Shown: positions 17,695-25,887 of the stretch, one piece after another
How the letters are laid out: every line of letters begins with the position of its first letter
How positions within the stretch are numbered: position 1 is the first letter of the stretch
Origin: Usitatibacter palustris
GTDB lineage: Bacteria > Pseudomonadota > Gammaproteobacteria > Burkholderiales > Usitatibacteraceae
Length of the DNA stretch: 64,000 bases
Assembly (NCBI RefSeq): GCF_013003985.1
Contig: NZ_CP053073.1
Span: 1,116,001 to 1,180,000 of the forward strand
Direction: 5' to 3'
Translations under genes and position numbers: made by a program
Notes under the pieces: model-generated
Told to the model about the DNA's origin: nothing
What the model saw: the letters and a program-made list of their open reading frames with translations, nothing else
The model's database searches: none

Positions 17695-17792
17695 TGGGGT
17701 CAGACTCGACTTAATTTAATTCTGGGGATAACTGGGATCAGGCTCCAGTTATCCCCAGAATTAAATTAAGTCGAGTCTGACCCCATTAATTT
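17688..17792. repeat. Perfect 48-bp-arm hairpin, GGGGTC family
   Basis: Arms 17688-17735 and 17745-17792 are exact reverse complements around a 9-base loop. Each outer end reads AAATTAATGGGGTCAGACTC. It sits between convergent genes and supplies an Asn codon and TAA stop to both the hydrolase (plus) and glutaminase (minus). An AT-rich core (TTAATTTAATT) stands out from the GC-rich surroundings. It is related in word content to the hairpins at 11218 and 60819. Confidence 0.92.
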
Positions 17793-18703
17793 CTGGATGC
17801 CGCCGAGGCGAAGAGGTTAAGCCCCAGGCGCTCCGAGAGGAAACGCGTTGCGAGTTGCCCGCGCACGCTGTTGCCTGCCGCGTCCAGCGGTGGCGACCAG
17901 ACGGCCACCGCGCCCTTGCCGGGCGACACCGTGACGATGCCGCCGCTCACACCGCTTTTTCCCGGAAGACCGACGTCGTAGAGCCAGGAACCCGAGCGTT
18001 CGTAAAGACCCGCGGTGGCCATCACCGCGAGCACGCGCCTGCAGGTGTCGGGCGAGATCACCTGCTCGCCGGTGACGGGTTGCACGCCGCCGCCCGCGAG
18101 CGTGGCCCCCATGATGGCGAGGTCGCGTGCGGTCACGAGCAGCGAGCACTGGCGCGTGTAGACGTCGACCGCCTCGTCGGGGTCGCTGAACAGGCGGCTG
18201 TAACCGCGCAGCAGATGGGCGATGCCGACGTTGCGCAAGTTGGTGGCGGCCTCGGACGCGTACACATCGTCGTCCATTGCGAGCGCGCGCCCGGCGAAGC
18301 GGCTGAGTCCGGCACGCAGGCGGTCCCAGCGCTCCTCTACGGTCGCACCCGGAACGAGGCTCGTCGTTGCGATCGCACCCGAGTTCACGAGGGGATTGGT
18401 CGCGCGGTCGGCGTCGAGCTCCAACGCCATCACGGAATTGAAGGGCATGCCCGTGGCATCCACGCCCAGGCGCTCGGCGGCTTCCGCGGCGCCCAGCGCC
18501 TCGCACACCAGCGCGAAGACGAAGGGCTTGGAGACGCTCTGGATCGAGAACGGCACGTCCGCGTCACCGACGGCGAAACTCTCGCCGCCAGTGCCGGCCG
18601 CGCAGATGCCAAAGGCGTCGGGATCGGCTTTCGCCAGCGCCGGGATGTAGTCCGCTACGTGGCCGGTGCGTTCGTCGCGGAAACGCGCGTAGGCCGTTTC
18701 CAC
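17786..18703 (-). CDS. glsA: Glutaminase A
   Basis: Hydrolyses glutamine to glutamate and ammonia. The serine-dependent glutaminase fold is clear: S56 and K59 in FSIQSVSKPF, VNSGAIATT, and the C-terminal GKSGVSGGIVTVSPGKG block. The GTG start gives 305 aa, normal for the family. However, the frame stays open and protein-like upstream (SGDQVRAIVETAYARF), and a CTG at 18796 has an AGGAG ribosome site 5 bases upstream, so the true N-terminus may be 31 residues longer. The stop codon comes from the palindrome at 17688. It lies downstream of a zinc-ribbon metallopeptidase, with which it would overlap if the longer start is used. Confidence 0.92.
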   Translation of the reverse strand: METAYARFRDERTGHVADYIPALAKADPDAFGICAAGTGGESFAVGDADVPFSIQSVSKPFVFALVCEALGAAEAAERLGVDATGMPFNSVMALELDADRATNPLVNSGAIATTSLVPGATVEERWDRLRAGLSRFAGRALAMDDDVYASEAATNLRNVGIAHLLRGYSRLFSDPDEAVDVYTRQCSLLVTARDLAIMGATLAGGGVQPVTGEQVISPDTCRRVLAVMATAGLYERSGSWLYDVGLPGKSGVSGGIVTVSPGKGAVAVWSPPLDAAGNSVRGQLATRFLSERLGLNLFASAASRN

Positions 18704-18785
18704 AATGGCGCGGACCTGGTCGCCGGAAGGGAGCGTGCCGGTGGAAACAAAGACCGGCTCGTCGTCGGCTGCATAGGATGCGTTT

Positions 18786-19910
18786 TCAGAGCTCAGGATT
18801 GCTCCTCGAATCGAGGACGACCATCTGCACGAACTGCAGCTTGGCCACGGCGGGCTTGCACATGACGAAGGGATAGAAATCCGGCTGCCCCATGCTGCGG
18901 GCCATCTCGTTCAACACCATGACGATCTCCAGCCAGCCATTGAGGAGCTCGAGGAAGCGCGTCGCGTTGGGATCATCGGGCGCGTAGAGCGCATCCGGTC
19001 CGAAGGGCTCGATGTGGCCTTCGAGGTTATGCGGATCGAGCGAGAAGCCCATGGCGGTGGCAAGGGTGTCGACCACGTGCATGTAGTGGGCCCACGTCTC
19101 GGCCCAGTCCTCCCACGGGTGCATGGTCGCGTAGGAGCTGATGTACGAGTGCGCCCAGTCCGCCGGCGGTCCCTGCTCGTAGTTGCGCTTGAGTGCGTCG
19201 GCGTAGCTCGCGCGCTCGTCGCCGAACAAATTGCGGAAGGGCTCCAGCCACCGGGTATTCCAGACCAGCCGGTCCCAGTAGTAATGGCCGACCTCGTGGC
19301 GGAAGTGGCCGAGCAGCGTGCGGTACGGTTCGCGCATCGCGTGGCGGATCTGCTCGCGCTTGGCATCGTCCGCTTCTTCCACGTTGATCGTGATCAGGCC
19401 GTCCGCATGGCCGGTCATCACCTGCGGTCCCTTGGGAGGGGAGCGCAGGAAATCGAACATCAGTCCGCGCTCGGGATCGTCATGCAGCTTCGAGCGCACC
19501 GGCAGCCCCAATGCGATCAGCTGCGAGGTCAGCCGGCGCTTGGCGCCCTCGATTCGGCCCCAATACCGGGCGTTGTCCGCGTCCTGCACATCGGGGATCG
19601 TCCGGTTGAGCCGGCATGCGATGCAGAGGTCCTTCGGGTTGGCCGCGTACATCAACCAGTTGCAGCCCGCAGGCGAATGGCGGTTGCCGCAGAGCTTCAG
19701 CACGTCGGCCCGGCCCGAAGTGGTCCACGTGCCCGGCTGCGGGCCGGCCTCCAGCGCCGCGACGCGGCCTTCGTCGGGCAGGTACCCGAGCGTCGCGCCA
19801 CACGCGAGGCACAGCGTGTTGTCGAAGAAGACGGGTTTGCCGCAGCGGCATCGGTAGGAACGCGACAACCGCCTCGCCCGTGCCTGGGCGTCTGTGAGCT
19901 CGGTTGTCAT
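18786..19910 (-). CDS. Zinc-ribbon putative metallopeptidase (Peptidase_Mx type)
   Basis: 374-aa cytoplasmic protein. The N-terminus holds a zinc ribbon (C21, C23, C34, C37 in CRCGKPVFFDNTLCLACGA), with further Cys/His around NRHSPAGCNWL and CIACR. The central HEVGH at 205-209 is the gluzincin-type HExxH motif; YYWDRLVWN follows and further acidic residues lie downstream (GDERASYADALKRNYEQG). This matches the conserved family described as zinc-ribbon plus putative zinc-binding metallopeptidase, of unproven substrate. Its start overlaps the iron alcohol dehydrogenase stop by four bases (ATGA), so the two are co-translated; glsA follows. Confidence 0.82.
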   Translation of the reverse strand: MTTELTDAQARARRLSRSYRCRCGKPVFFDNTLCLACGATLGYLPDEGRVAALEAGPQPGTWTTSGRADVLKLCGNRHSPAGCNWLMYAANPKDLCIACRLNRTIPDVQDADNARYWGRIEGAKRRLTSQLIALGLPVRSKLHDDPERGLMFDFLRSPPKGPQVMTGHADGLITINVEEADDAKREQIRHAMREPYRTLLGHFRHEVGHYYWDRLVWNTRWLEPFRNLFGDERASYADALKRNYEQGPPADWAHSYISSYATMHPWEDWAETWAHYMHVVDTLATAMGFSLDPHNLEGHIEPFGPDALYAPDDPNATRFLELLNGWLEIVMVLNEMARSMGQPDFYPFVMCKPAVAKLQFVQMVVLDSRSNPEL

Positions 19911-21043
19911 TGAAGGGCCGCGCTGAACAGCGCCTCGAAGTCGGCGCGCGTGCAGGGCCGCGGATTCGTCTGGTGGCAGGTGTCCACGATCGCGATGTCC
20001 ACGAGCGCGGGGATGTGCGAACGCGTGACGCCGAGCGGGGCGAGGTTCGCGGGGAGCCCGACGCGCTGCTTCAGCGCCGCGAGCCATGTCACGAAATCCT
20101 CGGGCGTCGAACCGGCGCCGCACACGCGCGCGAGCTCGGCCATCTTCGGGCCGCACGCGGGAATGTTGAAGCGCATCACGAAGTCGATCATCACGCCGTT
20201 GGCGAGGCCGTGGTGCATGTCCATCACGGTGCCGAGCGCATGCGCACACGAATGCACGGCGCCGAGGTCCTTCTGGAAAGCGATGGCGCCCATGAGCGAC
20301 GACATCATCATGTCCGAGCGCGCCTGCAGGTTCGACGGTTCCTTCACCGCCTTCTCGAGCGCGTGCGCGGCGATGCGCGCGCCTTCGAGGGCGATGCCGT
20401 CGCACAGCGGGTGGTACGCGGGCGAGAGATAGCTCTCGACGTTGTGGGTGAGGGCGTCCATGCCGGTCGCGGCCGTGACGTGTGGCGGAAGCGCGAGGGT
20501 GAGTTCCGGATCCGCGAACACGGCCTTCGCGAGCAGCACCGGATTGAAGATGATCTTCTTCACGTGCGTCTCGTCGTGCGAGATCACGCTCGAGCGGCCG
20601 ACTTCGCTCCCCGTGCCGCTGGTGGTCGGGAGTGCGATGAAGTAGGGCAGCGCCTTGGTGATCGGCAGGACCTGCGGATGGTCCCAGGCGTATTGCAGGA
20701 CGTCACCGTCGTGCGTGGTCATGAGGGCCACGGCTTTCGCGACATCGAGCGCCGCGCCACCGCCGAAGCCGATCACGCAGTCGGCCTTGTGCGCGCGTGC
20801 AGCGGCCGCACCGGCATCGACCTGCGACTTCGTCGGATTGCCGAAGACGCCGGCGAAGGTCTCGACCTCGAGGCCCTTCAGCGAAGCGCGGAAGTCCGCG
20901 AGGATCGGCAGGGGTGCCAGGCCCTTGTCGGTGACGATGAGCGGACGGCGGATGCCGTTGGCCTTGAGGTGATCGGCAACGAGCGCTCGGGCACCGGCGC
21001 CGAAGTGAATGATGGTGGGGAAGGAGAATTTGTTGATGGACAT
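19907..21043 (-). CDS. Iron-containing alcohol dehydrogenase
   Basis: 378-aa group III (Fe-dependent) alcohol dehydrogenase. The nucleotide site is VIGFGGGAALDVAK (about 93-106) and TTSGTGSEV is typical. Metal ligands are D and H in MDALTHNVE, and His residues in HSCAHALG and MDMHHGLANG. The reaction is reversible oxidation of a primary alcohol to an aldehyde with NAD(P). The ATG gives the normal start MSINKFSFPTIIHFGAG. It is the first gene of a three-gene block with the zinc-ribbon peptidase and glutaminase. The substrate is unknown; the aldehyde dehydrogenase and glutamine-synthetase-like genes nearby make an amino-alcohol or amine-derived substrate possible. Confidence 0.9.
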   Translation of the reverse strand: MSINKFSFPTIIHFGAGARALVADHLKANGIRRPLIVTDKGLAPLPILADFRASLKGLEVETFAGVFGNPTKSQVDAGAAAARAHKADCVIGFGGGAALDVAKAVALMTTHDGDVLQYAWDHPQVLPITKALPYFIALPTTSGTGSEVGRSSVISHDETHVKKIIFNPVLLAKAVFADPELTLALPPHVTAATGMDALTHNVESYLSPAYHPLCDGIALEGARIAAHALEKAVKEPSNLQARSDMMMSSLMGAIAFQKDLGAVHSCAHALGTVMDMHHGLANGVMIDFVMRFNIPACGPKMAELARVCGAGSTPEDFVTWLAALKQRVGLPANLAPLGVTRSHIPALVDIAIVDTCHQTNPRPCTRADFEALFSAALQ

Positions 21044-21082
21044 GGCTGCTGGCGCTTTCAGTGCGGGTTGTCTTGAGTTGCC

Positions 21083-21182
21083 CTGTCATCCTGAGGAACG
21101 GAGTGACGAAGGACCTGCTGTAGGGGTTAACAGTTAAAACACTCAAGCAGGTCCTTCGTCGCCGCGCTCCTCAGGATGACAG
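21083..21182. repeat. ~100-bp hairpin repeat, copy 1 (CTGTCATCCTGAGGA family)
   Basis: Left arm 21083-21119 and right arm 21145-21182 pair over ~38 bases with a few mismatches. The outer word is CTGTCATCCTGAGGA and the inner word GACGAAGGACCTGCT. The loop contains TAGGGGTTAACAGTTAA. A second copy lies at 22502-22601, so the two bracket one amidohydrolase gene. A stray GGATGACAG at 21191 suggests a remnant. It may terminate transcription of the flanking minus-strand genes. Confidence 0.85.
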
Positions 21183-21203
21183 TGGTCGGAGGATGACAGT
21201 TCT

Positions 21204-22481
21204 CTATCGACTCGTCGGAATGAGGGTGCCGCCCTTGACGACGGCGGAAACGGTTTCGAGGGCCCTCACGTCGCGCAGGGGATCGCCCTTCACGCCGATG
21301 AGGTCGGCATAGCGGCCGGCTTCGACCACGCCGACGTCATTGCGTCCCAGCGCCTCGGCGGCGTTGAGCGTGGCGGACTGGATCGCCTGCAGCGGCGTCA
21401 TGCCGTACTTCACCATCCAGGCGAACTGCTTCGCGTTCTCGCCGTGCGGATAGATGCCGGCGTCGGTGCCGAAGACCATCTTCGCGCCGGCGGCGTGCGC
21501 CTTGCGGAAATTCTCGCGCTGGATGTCGCCGATGTCGCGATCCTTCTTGAGGTTCTCCTCGAGCACGCCGTTCTTCTTTCCTTCGGACTGCGTGTACTCG
21601 GTGTTGTAGATGTCCATCGAGAGCCAGGCGCCGTGCTGCTTGGCGAGCGCGATGCCTTCGTCGTCGATCAGGCTCGCGTGCTCGATGGTGCTGACTCCGG
21701 CGCGAATCGCGTCCTTGATGCCTGAGGCGCCATGCGCGTGTGCGGCGACCTTGAGGCCCCACATCTTCGCCTCGTCGACGATCGCCTTCATCTCGGCAAG
21801 TGTCATCTGCTGTTGCCCGGGCTCGGTGTTGCGCGAGAAGACGCCGCCGGTCGCGCAAATCTTGATCACCTGCGCGCCGTACTTGCGCACGCTGCGGACA
21901 CTCTTCACCGCTTCCTCGGGGCTGTCGGCGGCGTACTCGTTCTTCGCGCGGAACGACGGCGGGAAGAACGTGCGGTCGCAGTGGCCGCCGGTCGAGCCGA
22001 AGGAAATCCCGGCCGTCACGACGCGCGGGCCGATGAGCTTGCCCGCATCGATCGCCTGGCGCAGGCCCACGTCGTTCCAGTCGCTCGCACCCAGGTTGCG
22101 CACGGTGGTGAAGCCCGCATCGAGCGTGCGGCGTGCGTGAACCACCATGAGCATCGACCAGAAGCGGTCGGTGAATTGCAGGCGCGTGTAGCCGCCGTAG
22201 GTCGGGTCACTATCCATGTGTACGTGCATGTCGATGAGGCCGGGCACGAGCGTCATGCCCGCGAGGTCGATGCGCGTCGCGCCTTCGGGCGCGGTGAATT
22301 CGGATTGCGACTTCACCGCGACGATTTTCTCGTCACGCACGTGGATCGCGGGTTTGTCGATGTAGCGGCCGCTGTGGACATCGAGCAGGCGGTCGGCGGT
22401 GATGACAGTGTCGGCGGCGGAAGCTGCGGTGCAGGCGACTGCGAAGGCCAGCGATGAGGCGTGTTTGAAAATGGGGTGCAA
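21204..22481 (-). CDS. Secreted metal-dependent amidohydrolase (prolidase/imidazolonepropionase-like)
   Basis: About 425 aa. The TTG at 22481 is preferred: it opens a good signal peptide (HPIFKHASSLAFAVACTAASA) and has GGATCC just upstream. The ATG at 22508 lies inside a repeat and would add nine unrelated residues. Metal-site features of the amidohydrolase superfamily are all present: HxH in LIDMHVHMD, a candidate carboxylated Lys in QVIKICATGG, His in VAAHAHGASG and TIEHASL, and Asp in FGTDAGIYPHGEN. Family members act on acyl-amino acids and dipeptides; with the signal peptide this one works in the periplasm. It is bracketed by two copies of a hairpin repeat, unlike any other gene here. 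Confidence 0.87.
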   Translation of the reverse strand: MHPIFKHASSLAFAVACTAASAADTVITADRLLDVHSGRYIDKPAIHVRDEKIVAVKSQSEFTAPEGATRIDLAGMTLVPGLIDMHVHMDSDPTYGGYTRLQFTDRFWSMLMVVHARRTLDAGFTTVRNLGASDWNDVGLRQAIDAGKLIGPRVVTAGISFGSTGGHCDRTFFPPSFRAKNEYAADSPEEAVKSVRSVRKYGAQVIKICATGGVFSRNTEPGQQQMTLAEMKAIVDEAKMWGLKVAAHAHGASGIKDAIRAGVSTIEHASLIDDEGIALAKQHGAWLSMDIYNTEYTQSEGKKNGVLEENLKKDRDIGDIQRENFRKAHAAGAKMVFGTDAGIYPHGENAKQFAWMVKYGMTPLQAIQSATLNAAEALGRNDVGVVEAGRYADLIGVKGDPLRDVRALETVSAVVKGGTLIPTSR

Positions 22482-22501
22482 AGGTGGATCCTCTAGTTGC
22501 A

Positions 22502-22601
22502 CTGTCATCCTGAGGAGCGCAGCGACGAAGGAACTGCTTTAGGGGTTTAACTGTTAACCCATTCAAGCAGGTCCTTCGTCGCTGCGCTCCTCAGGATGAC
22601 A
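22502..22601. repeat. ~100-bp hairpin repeat, copy 2 (CTGTCATCCTGAGGA family)
   Basis: Left arm 22502-22539 and right arm 22564-22601 are near-perfect reverse complements. The loop TAGGGGTTTAACTGTTAACCC matches that of copy 1 at 21083. It lies between the glutamine-synthetase-like gene and the amidohydrolase on the minus strand, and could act as a terminator for the former. It contains an ATG in frame with the amidohydrolase, which I treat as spurious. Confidence 0.88.
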
Positions 22602-22611
22602 ATTTCACTTT

Positions 22612-24006
22612 CTAAATAATTTCGAAATACCGCTTCAATTCCCAATCGGTCACCGCGTCGAGCCACTGGCGCCATTCCCATTCGCGGGTGCGGGCGAAGT
22701 GCTCGACGAAGTCGTCGCCGAACCAGTCGCGCGCGACCTTCGACTTCTCGAAGATGCGGGTGGTCTCGATCAGCGTGCGCGGCGCGCGCGGGATGTTCTC
22801 CGAGCCCTGGTTGGTGCCGGTGATCGGTTTCTGCGTGAGCTTCAATCCCTTCTCGACGCCGTGCAGTCCGGCAGCGATGACGGCCGCGGTAGCGAGATAC
22901 GGATTCATGTCCGCACCCGGGCAGCGCGTTTCGAGGCGCGTGCTCTTCGGGCCGGTGGGCAGCACGCGAAAGCTTGCCGTTCGGTTGTCCACACCCCAGG
23001 TCGGTTTTACCGGCGCCCAGAAGCCGTCGACGAGGCGCTTGTAGGAGTTCACGGTCGGCCAGAACATCGGCGCCATCTCCATGAGCGCGGCGCACTGACC
23101 CGCGAGGTAACTCTCGAAGAGCTTCGAGATGCCGCCATGCTTGCCGCGCGGATCGTGGAAGAGGTTCTTCTTGCCGTCGGAGAGGCTCTGATGCAAATGA
23201 CCTGAGCAGCCCGGATATTGCGCGCTCCACTTGGCCATGAACGACGGCATCACGCCGAAGCGCGAGCCGATCTCCTTCGCGGCGGTCTTGAAGAGCAGCG
23301 CACGGTCCGCAGCCTCGAGCGCCGAAGAGAACTGGATGGCCACCTCATACACGCCCGGGCCCGTCTCCGTATGCAGCCCCTCGATGGGGATGCCGAAGGC
23401 GCCCGTCTCATCCATCAGCGCATTGAAGTACTCACGGTTGAGATTCGCGCGCAGCAGCGAGTAGCCGAACATGCCCGGCGTGATCGGCGTGGGGCCCACG
23501 CCTTTCTTTTCGTTCCATGTGTGCGGCGTCTCGGAAAAATTGAAGAACTCGTATTCGGAGCCGACCATCGCGGAGAAGCCCATCTTCTCGGCGCGCGCCA
23601 GCACGCGTTTGAGCACCTGCCGCGGGCAGAGCGGATGCGGATCGCCCTTGGGTGTGACGAAGTTGCCGAGGAAGAACGGGACGTTGTTGTCCCAGGGAAC
23701 GTTGCGGTGCGTGGAGAGGTCGAGCCGCACCATCGCGTCGGGGAAGCCGTGGTGCCAGCCGGTCAGCTTGGTGTTGTCGTAGCACTGGTCGTGCGCGTCC
23801 CAGCCGAAGACCACGTCGCAGAAACCGAAGCCGCCTTCGACCGCGGAGAAGAACTTGTCGCGGTGGAGGTACTTGCCGCGCAGGATGCCGTCGATGTCGG
23901 AGACGGCCACCTTCACCTTGGTCGCCCCTGAATTGCGGATCGTCTCGAGCACCGCCGCATTCGCCGTGGACGGTGTGCGGACAGCCTTGCGCGCCTGCTT
24001 CTTCAT
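22612..24006 (-). CDS. Glutamine synthetase-like ligase (gamma-glutamyl-amine synthetase type)
   Basis: 464-aa GS-family protein. The N-terminal beta-grasp region reads VKVAVSDIDGILRGKYLH. The catalytic domain has the metal-binding ExE in VGSEYEFFNF, the His-loop version GCSGHLHQSLSDG, an ATP/glutamate-site ASFRVLPTGP, and CPGADMNPYLATAAVIAAGL. It resembles the GlnA-like paralogues that glutamylate amines (PuuA type) more than true glutamine synthetase. The ATG at 24006 is chosen because AAGGGGAG lies 5-12 bases upstream; ATG 24021 and TTG 24027 are weaker. A gamma-glutamyl hydrolase (13800), aldehyde dehydrogenase (12429) and alcohol dehydrogenase (19907) on the same strand fit a gamma-glutamylated amine pathway (inference). 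Confidence 0.88.
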   Translation of the reverse strand: MKKQARKAVRTPSTANAAVLETIRNSGATKVKVAVSDIDGILRGKYLHRDKFFSAVEGGFGFCDVVFGWDAHDQCYDNTKLTGWHHGFPDAMVRLDLSTHRNVPWDNNVPFFLGNFVTPKGDPHPLCPRQVLKRVLARAEKMGFSAMVGSEYEFFNFSETPHTWNEKKGVGPTPITPGMFGYSLLRANLNREYFNALMDETGAFGIPIEGLHTETGPGVYEVAIQFSSALEAADRALLFKTAAKEIGSRFGVMPSFMAKWSAQYPGCSGHLHQSLSDGKKNLFHDPRGKHGGISKLFESYLAGQCAALMEMAPMFWPTVNSYKRLVDGFWAPVKPTWGVDNRTASFRVLPTGPKSTRLETRCPGADMNPYLATAAVIAAGLHGVEKGLKLTQKPITGTNQGSENIPRAPRTLIETTRIFEKSKVARDWFGDDFVEHFARTREWEWRQWLDAVTDWELKRYFEII

Positions 24007-24062
24007 CCCGCTCCCCTTCATAGCCAACGAATGCAGGAGTGTAGCGGAGGTGGCGAGCTACT

Positions 24063-24410
24063 TCAGCGCGGCTTCCACTCGAAGATCTGCTCGGTGGGCG
24101 GCCCGAGCGGCTGCGTGTCCGGGTCTATCCCCGAAAGGCTCCGGACCCGCGCCTTGAACCACTCCGTGAATCCGTCATCGCGAACGGCGTACTCCTCGGC
24201 CCGCTTCTCCGCGTTATCGATTTGCGTGATCACGATGATGAAATCGCCCTGCGGCGTCTTCTGCAGGAACCAGCTTTCGTGCGACACGCCGAGGTTGCGG
24301 TAGAAGCCGCCAACACTTTCCGTGCGCGGCCCTGCGAGCTCGGTGGCCATTTGGCGCAGCTGGTTTTCCTTGCCGGGCAACACGGGGAACGCGCGAACGA
24401 GAAACGGCAT
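24063..24410 (-). CDS. Small conserved hypothetical protein (antibiotic-monooxygenase-like fold possible)
   Basis: 115 aa, no signal peptide. The start MPFLVRAFPVLPGKENQLRQMATEL, followed by GDFIIVITQIDN, resembles the ferredoxin-like dimeric alpha/beta barrel proteins that begin with a strand and a helix after a PGK turn. No catalytic residues can be named. It lies between 5-formyl-THF cyclo-ligase (39 bp upstream) and the GS-like gene (56 bp downstream) on the same strand, so probably in one transcript. Function unknown. Confidence 0.7.
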   Translation of the reverse strand: MPFLVRAFPVLPGKENQLRQMATELAGPRTESVGGFYRNLGVSHESWFLQKTPQGDFIIVITQIDNAEKRAEEYAVRDDGFTEWFKARVRSLSGIDPDTQPLGPPTEQIFEWKPR

Positions 24411-24449
24411 GGCGGGCTCCGGACTGAAGAGATGGAGGACCGCCCGACT

Positions 24450-25130
24450 TTATCGCAAGTGCCGCGTCGCAGTCTCGCGCAGGCGATCGGCCAGGCGCGC
24501 GGCCTCCTCGACCCGGGTCAACCGGTGCATGCCCTCCGCGCTCACGTGATGGATGCCTTCCTCCGTCACGATGAAGTCCATCGGGACGTCGTGCGGCTGG
24601 GGGTGGATGGTTTCGATGCGGCTCGCTTCGCGCGCCAGGGCGATGGCGATCGGCCGGGGCGAGAGCGCGGCGAGGGTTCGGTCGAAGTAGCCCCCGCCGT
24701 AACCGAGCCGGTAGCCGCGAGCGCCGAAGCCCACCGGGGGGACCAGGACAGCGTCGGGCACGACCTCGTCGCCGATCGGCACGGGCAAGCCGAAGACGCC
24801 GGGGCGGGTGGCGCAACCCGGCGTCCACTCGACGAATTTCAGGGGAGCGCCGCGCTCGACCACGACGGGCAACGCGGCGCGTGCGCCCTGGAGGCGGAAA
24901 TGGCGAATGGCGAAACGCGGTTCGACCTCGCCCTTCATGGGCCAATAGAACCCGATGGTGAGCTTCGCGAGCAGCGGGAACCCCGTGATCAGGAACTGGG
25001 TAATCCGCGCATCGATCGTATGGCGCTCTTCGAGCGGCACCGCCTCGCGCTGCGCGATCAGCCGCGCGCGCTCCGCCTTGCGCCAGGCGGGGACATCGTC
25101 GGCGGGGAACAGCGAATCTCCCCAGGTCAT
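24450..25130 (-). CDS. 5-formyltetrahydrofolate cyclo-ligase family protein
   Basis: 226-aa member of the family that converts 5-formyl-THF to 5,10-methenyl-THF using ATP. The C-terminal signature GYRLGYGGGYFDRTLAAL (about 155-172) and the conserved VLVPPVGFGARG are present; the basic N-terminal WRKAERARLIAQREAV fits the phosphate-binding region. It is slightly longer than the usual ~190-200 aa. The ATG lies 19 bp below livF, so it is likely transcribed with the ABC importer. Cytoplasmic folate metabolism. Confidence 0.88.
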   Translation of the reverse strand: MTWGDSLFPADDVPAWRKAERARLIAQREAVPLEERHTIDARITQFLITGFPLLAKLTIGFYWPMKGEVEPRFAIRHFRLQGARAALPVVVERGAPLKFVEWTPGCATRPGVFGLPVPIGDEVVPDAVLVPPVGFGARGYRLGYGGGYFDRTLAALSPRPIAIALAREASRIETIHPQPHDVPMDFIVTEEGIHHVSAEGMHRLTRVEEAARLADRLRETATRHLR

Positions 25131-25149
25131 CGTGGATCCTTCAATTGCA

Positions 25150-25887
25150 CTAGATCGCCAGATATTCCCGTCGCAGTTCCGCGTTGTCCATGACTTCGCG
25201 CGCCGATCCGTCGAAGACGACCTCGCCCATGTCGAGGATGATCGCGCGGTCGGCGAGTGCCAGTGCCGCGACCGCGTTCTGCTCGACGATGATGGTGGTG
25301 AATCCCGCGGCCTTCACCTCGTGCAGGATTTTCTCGATCTCGCGCACGATCACCGGGGCCAGGCCTTCGTAGGGCTCGTCGAGGAGCAGCAGCTTCACCT
25401 CGCGCCCCAGTGCGCGCGCCACCGCGAGCATCTGCTGCTCGCCTCCGGAGAGTGTCACGGCATCCTGCATGCGCCGCTCGGCGAGCTTGGGGAAGTGCTC
25501 GTAGAGGCGCTCGAGCGGCCAGCCCACGGGTCGCTCGATGCGTGCGAGCTTGAGGTTCTCTTCCACCGTGAGGCCGCCGATGATGCGCCGGTCCTCGGGC
25601 ACGAGGCCCACGCCGTGGCGCGCCGCCTGCCACGACGACATCGTGTGCAGCGGCTTGCCCGCGAGCCAGATCTCGCCCTGGCGCAACTGCGGGTCGGCGA
25701 GGCGCGCGATGGTTCGCAGCGTGGATGTCTTCCCCGCGCCGTTGCGGCCCAGCAGCGCGACGATCTCGCCTTCGTTCACTTCGAAGCTGACGCCCTGCAC
25801 GATGTAGCTCTCGCCGTAGTAGGCGTGCAGGTCGCGGCAGGAGAAATAGGCACCGGGGCTGGCTTGTTGCTGCGGCAGGGCGCTCAC
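25150..25887 (-). CDS. livF: Liv-type ABC transporter ATP-binding protein LivF
   Basis: 245-aa ATPase: Walker A GRNGAGKTS, signature LSGGEQQMLAVARALG, Walker B LLLLDEPYEGLAP, and the H-loop replaced by EQN as usual for LivF. The start is GTG at 25887, overlapping the livG stop (GTGA); the longer open frame upstream is the antisense-free shadow of livG. It is the fifth gene of the livKHMGF-type set and couples ATP hydrolysis to import through LivH/LivM. Substrate is likely an amino acid or amide (see the binding protein). Confidence 0.93.
   Translation of the reverse strand: MSALPQQQASPGAYFSCRDLHAYYGESYIVQGVSFEVNEGEIVALLGRNGAGKTSTLRTIARLADPQLRQGEIWLAGKPLHTMSSWQAARHGVGLVPEDRRIIGGLTVEENLKLARIERPVGWPLERLYEHFPKLAERRMQDAVTLSGGEQQMLAVARALGREVKLLLLDEPYEGLAPVIVREIEKILHEVKAAGFTTIIVEQNAVAALALADRAIILDMGEVVFDGSAREVMDNAELRREYLAI

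Noticed and set aside
21083..22601. Two hairpin copies as ends of a composite transposon
   Set aside because: No transposase gene or target duplication is seen, so only a bracketing observation is reported.
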